64,000 bases of DNA from Acidobacteriaceae bacterium (GTDB lineage: Bacteria > Acidobacteriota > Terriglobia > Terriglobales > Acidobacteriaceae): NCBI GenBank assembly GCA_025361625.1, contig JANYKL010000166.1, positions 1-64,000 on the forward strand, in the 5' to 3' direction. Positions 57,699-64,000 of this stretch are shown here, one piece after another (within the stretch, counting starts at the first letter, position 1; each line of letters opens with the position of its first letter). The notes below the pieces were generated by a model. That model had not been told where the DNA came from and made no database searches. It saw only the letters and a list, made by a program, of their open reading frames with translations. A program made the position numbers and the translations under genes.

Positions 57699-57845
57699 GA
57701 TTGCCTCGTAGTGCTGATCCCATCCAGTGCGGGAAGGGAGTCTCGGCTGTCAATAGCGAGCCACATTTGCTTGATCGGCCCTTATTCTCCAGATCAAGCT
57801 GCCTCTTTTTTAAAAAACGGTGAGCGTCCTGATGGTTTGCCGCAC

Positions 57846-57875
57846 GCAAAAACGGCATGGCTCTCGCCATGCCGT
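57846..57875 (-). terminator. Rho-independent terminator after the DUF3037 gene
   Basis: A perfect 10-bp stem, ACGGCATGGC paired with GCCATGCCGT around a 4-base loop (57852-57875), is followed on the minus strand by TTTTTGCG. It ends the HipA/DUF3037 unit before the portal gene. Confidence 0.85.
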
Positions 57876-57918
57876 CGTCATATACAAATATTGCCTTACG
57901 AACGCTCTGTCCCGTCAC

Positions 57919-58746
57919 TCATGGTAGCTGCCAGGAACTCCGGGCTAGAGTCGCATCTCCATCCGTATTCCCGACGCAATCCCTTCGATATCCCCCAGAG
58001 TTTTCACAATCACTCCGCTTTGTACCCATGGTGTCGATCGCAAACTGATTGCGCTCTTCCTTTACCGCAGGCCGATGTTCCAATATCGCCGTAAATGAAG
58101 GCTGGAGCTGTTCCTGCCGCATCATCTGTTCGATCCGGGAATATCGATAGGCCAGCGCCAATGCCTGGTCCACATTGACAGCAACTGACACACCGTGAAA
58201 CATCTTCAATGTCGCCCCCGTCCGGTATCCAAAATCGATCCGAAACGGATCTCCGACACCCATGTATCTTCCCATGTCCAAATCAGTTTGCATGAGCTTA
58301 AGCACCCCGGCTTTCGAAAACGCCTCGGACATCTGGTACACGATCGCCTTTCGACCAGCCCGGTGCGGCTCATCTCCCCGGCTACTAGCTGCTAAATGAA
58401 TAGCAGTCAGAGTTTCCATCTCTTTCGCGGGATTATCTGCCAGTATCCCCTTCACCGGCGCGACATCGAAAGTGGAACCGAATGTAACTTCGATGAGCCG
58501 CCTGACATCTTCATGATTCTGTACGAATTGCAATTGGTCGCGAATTTCTCGTTCCGCCGCTTCCAGCCACTCCAGTTCCATCTCAGGGGCAATACAACGC
58601 AACAGGTGCCAGTCCCGCGTGAAGCGCATATCTTTAAACCAGCCGTTATCCTCCAACAGGGTGAATCCGATAGTGATGAAATCGTCTCGCCCTGTAAACG
58701 GTAAGAACCGCAAAAGAGAAAGCTCAAATTGTCGTCTCTCGGTCAT
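57919..58746 (-). CDS. DUF3037-family protein, C-terminus frameshifted
   Basis: A 275-residue protein. MTERRQFELSLLRFLPFTG opens it, and the body (APVKGILADNPAKEMETLTA, FGYRTGATLKMFHGVSVAV) matches the DUF3037 pattern as I know it from acidobacteria, next to a HipA-like kinase. The last residues after about 240 (TKRSDCENSGGYRRDCVG) look like wrong-frame sequence. The neighbouring frame reads VIVKTLGDIEGIASGI and stops at 57945. A single extra base near 58025-58031, in a GGG run, would restore a normal end. Function of the family is unknown. Confidence 0.7.
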   Translation of the reverse strand: MTERRQFELSLLRFLPFTGRDDFITIGFTLLEDNGWFKDMRFTRDWHLLRCIAPEMELEWLEAAEREIRDQLQFVQNHEDVRRLIEVTFGSTFDVAPVKGILADNPAKEMETLTAIHLAASSRGDEPHRAGRKAIVYQMSEAFSKAGVLKLMQTDLDMGRYMGVGDPFRIDFGYRTGATLKMFHGVSVAVNVDQALALAYRYSRIEQMMRQEQLQPSFTAILEHRPAVKEERNQFAIDTMGTKRSDCENSGGYRRDCVGNTDGDATLARSSWQLP

Positions 58747-58776
58747 GGAGATTTATTCAGTCATTCACTCGCAGCA

Positions 58777-59582
58777 TCAAGACTCATACGGCCACTGCGG
58801 AAACGGCCTTCGGGGCGATCCGCGAAAAGCTAGTATTAACTCACGGACTACAGATTTCCGCTCGATTAAGTGTTTCACCAACAACTCCAGTTCATCCCAT
58901 AAACCGCCGTACCAAGCGGGTGGTATCTCTCCTGCCACACGCCAAATCGCCTCGTCGCTCAACTTCTCAACCCGCGATAACCAGGGCTCGAAAGACTCCC
59001 ACCCATTCACGCGCGCGTATACTTCATTTCTCGGGTACACTCCCCTGAGCGGGAAGTCCGGAAACGTCCATTCCCCGGCATTGAAGCAATATCCTTGGTC
59101 GATGAAGGTCGCAGAAAATTTTTTCTCTCGTGACTTTTTCCAGAAAGCCGCTTGCCGCCCATCCGCATTACAGGTCCACTTATCTATCGCAAGCATCCCC
59201 GCGAACGTCTCAATATTCCTTACTCTATTGAGAAGGTCAGCGTCCAGGAATTCGCACATATTCCCGTCGACGGGCTGACCACATATCGCGAGCCAAACTG
59301 CAGTCCCGACTCGACTTTTATTTCTCGTCCACTAAGTAAAATGGAAAGTTCAGCTGTATTCTCCACCAACCACGGCTTCACTTCGATGACTTCAACTACA
59401 GGCACCGGTAAACCAACAATTCCTGCCAATCTTGTGGCAAGAAATTCATTTGCCAGTACTCGTTCATGTTGCGGGTTGTTACGAAACTTTACGACATAGT
59501 AATGAGCGTCATCACATCGCATTAGATGACTCTGTGATCCTCCACGCATTCTTCTCAGATGTTGGACCGCTTGGGTGGTCAT
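58777..59582 (-). pseudogene. HipA-like kinase gene split by a frameshift
   Basis: The first part (59582 to about 59262) holds RGGSQSHLMRCDDAHYYVVKF, with the ATP lysine, and the helix HERVLANEFLATRLAGIVG. The second part (from about 59259 to 58777) holds DKWTCNADGRQAAFWKK (catalytic D and N) and ATFIDQGYCFNAGEWTF. The two frames overlap near 59258-59268 at GGAATATG, where a one-base loss moves one into the other. Joined, the protein would be some 265 residues. HipA-type kinases are serine kinases of toxin-antitoxin and related systems. The DUF3037 gene follows. The real state may be a sequencing error. Confidence 0.7.
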
Positions 59583-59678
59583 AGCTTCACAAGCGTGTCA
59601 TCACCTTCGTACTCGTTGCTAAGTGAAAGAGAACCAATCCGAGACACCGACGGACGATACTCCGCGCTGGCCTATTCC

Positions 59679-59698
59679 AGTGTGACGACCGTCACACT
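59679..59698 (-). promoter_or_regulatory. Palindromic operator candidate before the HipA-like gene
   Basis: A 20-base palindrome, AGTGTGACG-AC-CGTCACACT, with perfect 9-bp arms. It starts just past the terL stop and lies about 100 bases upstream of the HipA-like start. Dimeric repressor binding is inferred; a hairpin terminator is unlikely because no T-run follows on either strand. Confidence 0.5.
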
Positions 59699-59706
59699 TC
59701 ATATGG

Positions 59707-61176
59707 TTAGCTATTGGATAGCGCGTCCCATCGAGGCCCGGAACGCGTCCGGCCAGCTTCCGTTCTTCTCACCTCCCACGCAATCGCTAGTGCCATAACG
59801 CAATCGTCGTGGGTTCCCGCCGCCGCCCCGGTATTTCCATCTGCTCCCCGAACAAATGTGCGGCACTCGTTCAAGAGCCGCAAGCTTCGAAACTTTGCAG
59901 GATCTTCCGCCAGCGCTAACGCCAGATTCTCAATCATCACCGGCCTGCTAACCGCCGACGTCAGCCACCCATCTTGTCCTTTTTGCACGTATATATTTGA
60001 ATAATCCAATGTATGTAGAAGGGCCAGCACTGCGTGTCCATGGTTGTTGCGTTCTACCGCAATCAAACCGCAGTTGTATTCTCTTCCCAGCTCCACCAAC
60101 TTCCGGGCGAATTCGCGCGGAGGATAATGCCCGCGCAACTCCGCACACTGGGCGCCCATCTCACGATCGATTACTTCCGCGCATGAATAATCTCCTTCCG
60201 CGCCGCCCCCCGCTGGGTCCACGCCAATGACATATTCTCGTCCAGGCCTCGCCGGCAACCAGGTCATAAACCGACCATTATCACGGCTCTCCAAAGGTTC
60301 CGTCGCAAAACTCAAGGCCCGTTCCACAGCTTCTAGGTCGAAGACACAATCGCCGGACGCCAGAAAGCACGAGACATCATCCTCCCCAAACTCTTGCCCA
60401 GTGAACTTCCGCAATAGACTTCGTTGTTTCCGGCGCCATGAAAGCTGACGATGATCGATACCGTGATTCTTAACTAATTCGATCTCATCTTCTGCCAGCG
60501 GAAACATGTCGCTCCCCGGCTCCATCCTGTAACTGGGTTCGAACCACCACGGGAAAAAATGCTTCTCATACCCAGTTTCGTTCGCCCTCTGCCACTCGTC
60601 GTAGAACAGGCCCCCCGCGCCATTAGGCGTGGACTCCATCACAATCTCACCCCCCGGAACTACCGCAGCTCGCAAAGATGCCAGCACTTCTTCGCCACCC
60701 CGTCCCCATCGGGCAACTTCAGAACAGTGCAAATTTTGAATCGTTATTCCCCTACCCGCGTTCTCGGCGGCCGATGCAACCAAGTACTCACTGTCAAGGT
60801 GCGGAAACGCTAATTGCCGCGCGTTGCTGCGGGACGTTGCTAAGGTCCCATTCCGGCAGTCTTCCGGTAATCCATCCCAAAATCGATGAACAATTCGAAA
60901 AATATCCTCGGCCGATTCTCGGTCTTGGGCGACCTGCAAAGTTACAGTTCCTCCCTTGGTGATTGTCTCCAAAAAAAATCGAGCCGCAACGTATGTCGTA
61001 ACTCCTAATTGCCGGGCCTTGAGAACAATGTTTTTCTTTCCGCACCGCCGTGAATATTCACGTTGCGCCCGGTTTAATCTGAAGCTTGTTTCCTGGGAGG
61101 TCTTGCCACGTATGTTAAGCCAGCGCTCGATCAGCACATCTCTCAGAGTAGGAGTCCACAAGCCCTCTTCCTCCAT
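59707..61176 (-). CDS. Terminase large subunit
   Basis: The packaging ATPase/nuclease. Read from the ATG at 61176 it has 489 residues. Walker A is NIVLKARQLGVTTYVAARFF; the Walker B/coupling region is IQNLHCSEVARWGRGGEEV and MESTPNGAGG; the nuclease acids lie in VIGVDPAGGGAEGDYS and GTHDDCVMALAIAWEV. All key residues are present. The frame is continuous with the upstream secreted-protein fragment to 62364, with no stop, so the annotated product may be an 885-residue fusion. No small terminase is adjacent. Confidence 0.85.
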   Translation of the reverse strand: MEEEGLWTPTLRDVLIERWLNIRGKTSQETSFRLNRAQREYSRRCGKKNIVLKARQLGVTTYVAARFFLETITKGGTVTLQVAQDRESAEDIFRIVHRFWDGLPEDCRNGTLATSRSNARQLAFPHLDSEYLVASAAENAGRGITIQNLHCSEVARWGRGGEEVLASLRAAVVPGGEIVMESTPNGAGGLFYDEWQRANETGYEKHFFPWWFEPSYRMEPGSDMFPLAEDEIELVKNHGIDHRQLSWRRKQRSLLRKFTGQEFGEDDVSCFLASGDCVFDLEAVERALSFATEPLESRDNGRFMTWLPARPGREYVIGVDPAGGGAEGDYSCAEVIDREMGAQCAELRGHYPPREFARKLVELGREYNCGLIAVERNNHGHAVLALLHTLDYSNIYVQKGQDGWLTSAVSRPVMIENLALALAEDPAKFRSLRLLNECRTFVRGADGNTGAAAGTHDDCVMALAIAWEVRRTEAGRTRSGPRWDALSNS

Positions 61177-62364
61177 ACGCTCGTAGCTCTTTGAAACCGT
61201 CACTCCATTCGAGGTGTTCGCCGTGATCGACGAATCCCGCAACGTAATCACCGGAGCAATCTGCTGCGCCTGATTGCCCGCGGAAAAGACAAAAGATCCA
61301 GTCCAGTTCGCATTCCCGTTCAAACTGATCGCGTTGTTGTTGAAGTGCGTAATCGTAACGTTCTCGTCATCCCACAAATCAAAAAAGTTATTGAACTTCC
61401 CATTCTCCCCGACCTTGTCGTAAGAGATATCCGCAAGATTGGTATTTACTGCGTTATCGAGGATCGCCACATAGGCCAGGGCAACAACCCCCGGCGTCGT
61501 CTGCGCCGCCAGATCCGCCCCCGCGTGCGCATACTGAAATGTGGTTGCATTCGGCACTGCCGTGACGATCGCATCTCCCCAATACGCGCTGGAGTCGGTG
61601 AACAGAATCGTCACCATATCTCCAACCCGAAAACCGTGTGCGGAGCCGGTACTCACCGTCACCACCTGCGAGGTTCGCTGCGTCTGCGCAATTGCGACGC
61701 CGGCAAACGACGGATTCGTCGACAAATCCACCGGAGCGCGAAAACTCAATCCCAACACCGTCGTATTCGTATAATCGTTTGAATTCTTTAAATCTCCCAC
61801 CTGCAAGCAAGCCCCGCGCCCCAAACAGTTCAACGACACCCCATAGCCATTCAATACCGACTGATTCGCATGCAAATAAATCGTCCCATACACGTTGTAC
61901 GTGTTGAGCGAAGATTTGTGCTCCTTGCCCGAGGCGGGACCGTCGGGAGGGACCGCGACATTACAGTGAGTATTGAGGTAGGTAGTTTTGTCGATGCCAC
62001 AGGCTAAATTGATCGCTTCTTGTATTCCTGTAGAAGCAGATCCTATCGCTGCGCCGCTAGCATAGGAAAAAAAAGGAACGACGGCGATTGTGCCCGATGC
62101 GGCACCGGAAACACAGCTTCCGGAAACCACCCTGGCGGCCTCGCTCTTGCCGCCGCCTGAAATAAAAATGTCGTACCCAGCCCGGCTCGTCGTATCAATG
62201 CCCGCCGGACAGGGAGTTAACCGGATCGTGGCCAGTTTTCCAGCGGCGATCGGGAGAGAAGATGTTTGCTTCCAGTCCAGGGCTGCAATGCCGGTTTCGG
62301 ACGCCGCCGAACCACTTATGATGAGGGACAAAGCGAAGGTCGCAGCAAATTTTAGACGTGCCAT
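61177..62364 (-). pseudogene. Truncated secreted beta-helix protein fused to terL
   Basis: From the ATG at 62364, 396 residues with a signal peptide (MARLKFAATFALSLIISGSA) and a parallel beta-helix-like body. Landmarks are STGIQEAINLACGIDKTT, TYNVYGTIYLHANQSVLNGYG and DDENVTITHFNNNAISLNGN. It ends VTLRDSSITANTSNGVTVSK with no stop and then passes directly into the terminase frame. Proteins of this kind are far longer, so the 3' half is missing. The junction is a deletion or recombination scar. Confidence 0.65.
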
Positions 62365-62850
62365 ATCGCCTCTGGATTTAGCGTGCGTTGATTCGTTGAC
62401 AAAACGTTGATTTTGACAGGAAATTGGTTTTGACAGGAGATTGGAAAACGACATGCTTATTGAGAAACTTTTGAGTGAAAGACATCTAAGCACACGCGAT
62501 TTAGAAGGGCTCACTTGCTTTGAGGAAAATGAAGGCCCCTCGCTTGGCCTGTGCTTGGCGCAAATACAAGTCGGGAATCATTGCAGAGCGAGGCGTCGCA
62601 GCGATAGTGAATAGCCGCTGATTTAGGCCGCAAATCTGCTACCAATCTTCCGCATCCACCCCCGCATCAACATCTTCTTAGAGTACACGGTGGCGCGGCA
62701 GCGAACGGAACAACAATTCAAACAAACTTGACCGGACCATCCGCTCCGCTTGATCCCTTTTAGTTTATCTTCGGTTGCTAACGGTCGTTCCATCCAAGCA
62801 AGATTGTGCAAGAACCGAGTACTTGAGAATTTAGATTTGATAGGAGCGGA
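62365..62850. other. Intergenic region before the GNAT gene
   Basis: About 486 bases without a supported gene. It has a 17-base tandem repeat (62411-62444). A 53-codon open frame from 62453 has poor coding character. It separates the phage-derived side from the normal genes at the right end. Confidence 0.4.
62411..62444 (+). repeat. Two-copy 17-bp tandem repeat
   Basis: TTTTGACAGGAAATTGG at 62411-62427 is followed directly by TTTTGACAGGAGATTGG at 62428-62444, with one mismatch. Each copy contains a TTGACA hexamer, so it may be an operator or overlapping -35 elements. Confidence 0.7.
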
Positions 62851-63327
62851 TTGGTGCAGACCGTGGTAATCCGGCACGTATCGAGCCCCGAAGATTTGGC
62901 TATTATAAGGATCTTGTTCAAAGAATATTGGGCGTCGCTTGGCTTTGGCCGCGAGACACTCGGCTTTGGAGAGGAGTTCGACAATCTTCCGGGAGACTAC
63001 AAGCGCCCCTCGGGCCGTTTGGCATTGGCCATGGCCTCGGGCAAAGCTGTCGGGTGCGCGGCCTTGCGCAGACTGGACGAAACATCGTGTGAGATGAAAC
63101 GGCTCTACGTGCGCCAAGATCAGCGAGGCAAAAAAGTCGCCGTCGCCTTACTCGAGTGGCTTGTTTCGCAAGCGAGAGTTGAGGGATACACGAGAATGAT
63201 GGCGGATACTCTACCTACGATGGAGGCGGCGCTCCAACTTTACGCACGAGTTGGATTCAAAGAGAGTGGGCCGTACTCCGAGAAACCAACGCCTGGCGCT
63301 ATCTACTTGATGAAGGATTTGCACTGA
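62851..63327 (+). CDS. GNAT-family N-acetyltransferase
   Basis: A 158-residue acetyl-CoA-dependent transferase. The acetyl-CoA loop region is EMKRLYVRQDQRGKKVAVAL; the beta4/beta5 core is SGKAVGCAALRRLD and the end LYARVGFKESGPY. Start: TTG at 62851 with TAGGAG six bases before, or GTG at 62854. The substrate is unknown. An ATP-grasp gene follows on the same strand. Confidence 0.85.
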   Translation: MVQTVVIRHVSSPEDLAIIRILFKEYWASLGFGRETLGFGEEFDNLPGDYKRPSGRLALAMASGKAVGCAALRRLDETSCEMKRLYVRQDQRGKKVAVALLEWLVSQARVEGYTRMMADTLPTMEAALQLYARVGFKESGPYSEKPTPGAIYLMKDLH

Positions 63328-63372
63328 ATTCGAAGTGAGGCCGATTCGCAGATCGCGCAACACGATTCAGCG

Positions 63373-64000
63373 ATGCGTCAAGGGCGAGGAGAACGTACGA
63401 GGAAAAGAAAAGGGCGTCAAGTTGCGTTCGTCACTTACAAGAAGCATCCCCAGATCACGGATGATGACTTGTTGGCAGCGAACGCGTTGGCGCAATTGGG
63501 GATTGAGGCAGTTGGAATTCCATGGGACGGGGCAGGCGTGGACTGGTCTCAATTTGATGCAGTCGTACTCCGGTCATGCTGGGACTATTTCCATCATCCA
63601 AGAGAGTTTTTTTTATGGATCGATTCGCTCAACAACCAAGGCGTCAATCTTCTGAATGACCACTCTACCGTGCGCTGGAACGCGGAAAAGACATACCTGG
63701 CTGATTTGATGGCGGCGGGAGTGAGGATTATTCCAACTGTCTATGCAGAGCAATATTCAAATGCATCCATACGCGGAATTCTTAGCGCCCAAGGTTGGGA
63801 ACGAGCGGCGATGAAGCCGACGATTTCGGGAACATCTCTGCACACGTGGGTCAGTGGCCCGATGGACGCGAGGACTTCGTTGCGTGATGATCAACAAAAA
63901 CTCGATTCACTTCTTAGGGAACGAAGCATGATGCTGCAAGAGTACGTGCCCGAGATAGAGACCCTTGGCGAGTTATCGCTGATTTATTTTGGCGGAGAGT
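63373..64000 (+). CDS. ATP-grasp family ligase-like protein, cut by window edge
   Basis: An open frame from an ATG at 63373 runs off the window with about 209 residues and no stop. After a basic start it reads VAFVTYKKHPQITDDDLLAA, then IPWDGAGVDWSQFDAVVLRS, CWDYFHHPREFFLWIDSL, DHSTVRWNAEKTYLADL and RAAMKPTISGTSL. This is the pattern of the RimK-related/cycloserine-ligase-like ATP-grasp proteins. Start choice is uncertain because of the Arg/Lys-rich beginning. The substrate is unknown. Confidence 0.75.
   Translation, partial: MRQGRGERTRKRKGRQVAFVTYKKHPQITDDDLLAANALAQLGIEAVGIPWDGAGVDWSQFDAVVLRSCWDYFHHPREFFLWIDSLNNQGVNLLNDHSTVRWNAEKTYLADLMAAGVRIIPTVYAEQYSNASIRGILSAQGWERAAMKPTISGTSLHTWVSGPMDARTSLRDDQQKLDSLLRERSMMLQEYVPEIETLGELSLIYFGGE

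Larger units (their letters stand above)
43127..61176. mobile_element. Virion-gene cluster: provirus remnant or domesticated particle locus
   Basis: Between glnS and terL every gene but three is of phage type, in head-to-lysis order on the minus strand: large terminase, portal, protease, coiled-coil scaffold-like, major capsid, connectors, neck, tail protein, hub, fibre-like secreted protein, M15 endolysin, holin-like and a small membrane protein. Integrase, excisionase, repressor, small terminase, replication and tape-measure genes are not visible. Three genes show single-base frameshifts. Inserts are the HipA/DUF3037 cassette and the E2 gene. Both borders are inferred from gene content; no att repeats were found. 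The terL-side edge is a fusion scar at about 61177. Confidence 0.75.

Noticed and set aside
57616-57918. 100-residue minus-strand frame overlapping the portal start
   Set aside because: It overlaps the terminator hairpin and the portal start, and its composition is unlike a phage protein.
43127-61176. Long-tailed phage with complete genome
   Set aside because: No tape measure, integrase, repressor or replication genes were found. The cluster is incomplete as seen.
62453-62614. 53-residue plus-strand frame
   Set aside because: No Shine-Dalgarno at a good distance, Arg-rich end, no family; I treat it as chance.
62623-63117. Minus-strand frame opposite the GNAT gene
   Set aside because: It is antisense to a clear acetyltransferase, with Cys/Arg-rich composition and no motif.
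1-64000. CRISPR arrays, rRNA genes, insertion-sequence transposases
   Set aside because: No regular repeat-spacer pattern, no rRNA-like sequence and no transposase motif was seen anywhere in the window.

Overview
The window reads as chromosomal DNA of an acidobacterium, probably class Terriglobia. This rests on gene content and protein style (trpC-F-B-A cluster, NtrY/NtrX pair, a long CTC-type L25, GlnS beside GltX, DUF3037 with a HipA-like kinase, signal-peptide-bearing beta-rich secreted proteins), not on any database search. Roughly the first 43 kb is compact housekeeping sequence. The interval from about 43.1 to 62.4 kb is a virion-gene cluster, and the last 1.2 kb returns to ordinary genes.

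0-4.1 kb (minus): tryptophan genes trpC-trpF-trpB-trpA followed by a chorismate-mutase gene cut by the window edge. 4.2-11.1 kb: a membrane pyrophosphatase (hppA) with its own promoter and terminator, the ntrYX two-component pair whose NtrX has an altered sigma-54 contact loop, and an RsbW-like anti-sigma kinase. 11.3-19 kb (mostly minus): era, a multi-TM protein, a CNNM/CorC protein, ybeY and phoH, then msrA, a zinc-ribbon protein and a Ycf46-like AAA ATPase. 19.1-25.7 kb: rpsT, rpoZ-like, rho, an RNase HI, several less known genes, then cysM with a JAMM peptidase. 25.9-31.3 kb: a classic block of ispE, tRNA-Gln(UUG), prs, rplY, pth, rpsF, rpsR and rplI, closed by a strong terminator. 31.4-43 kb: a Tat-exported ferritin-like protein, an acyltransferase, two small unknown genes, a GAF/GGDEF/HD-GYP regulator, an agmatinase-family enzyme, gltX, a rhomboid protease and glnS.

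43.1-62.4 kb (almost all minus): head and neck genes in canonical order (terL, portal, protease, scaffold-like, major capsid, connectors, tail protein, baseplate/hub), then a secreted fibre-like protein, an M15 endolysin, a holin-like protein and a small lysis-type membrane protein. I see no integrase, repressor, small terminase, tape measure or replication gene. Three genes carry single-base frameshifts. The terminase is fused in frame to the front of a truncated secreted protein, which marks a deletion or recombination scar. Two non-virion inserts interrupt the cluster. One is a HipA-like kinase/DUF3037 cassette with its own palindromic operator candidate and terminator, between terL and portal. 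The other is an intact dihydrolipoamide acyltransferase (E2) gene on the opposite strand, between the hub and the fibre-like gene. The best reading is a decaying or partly domesticated provirus; a gene-transfer-agent-like element is a less supported alternative.

All family names come from motif recognition by eye. No alignment or search was run.
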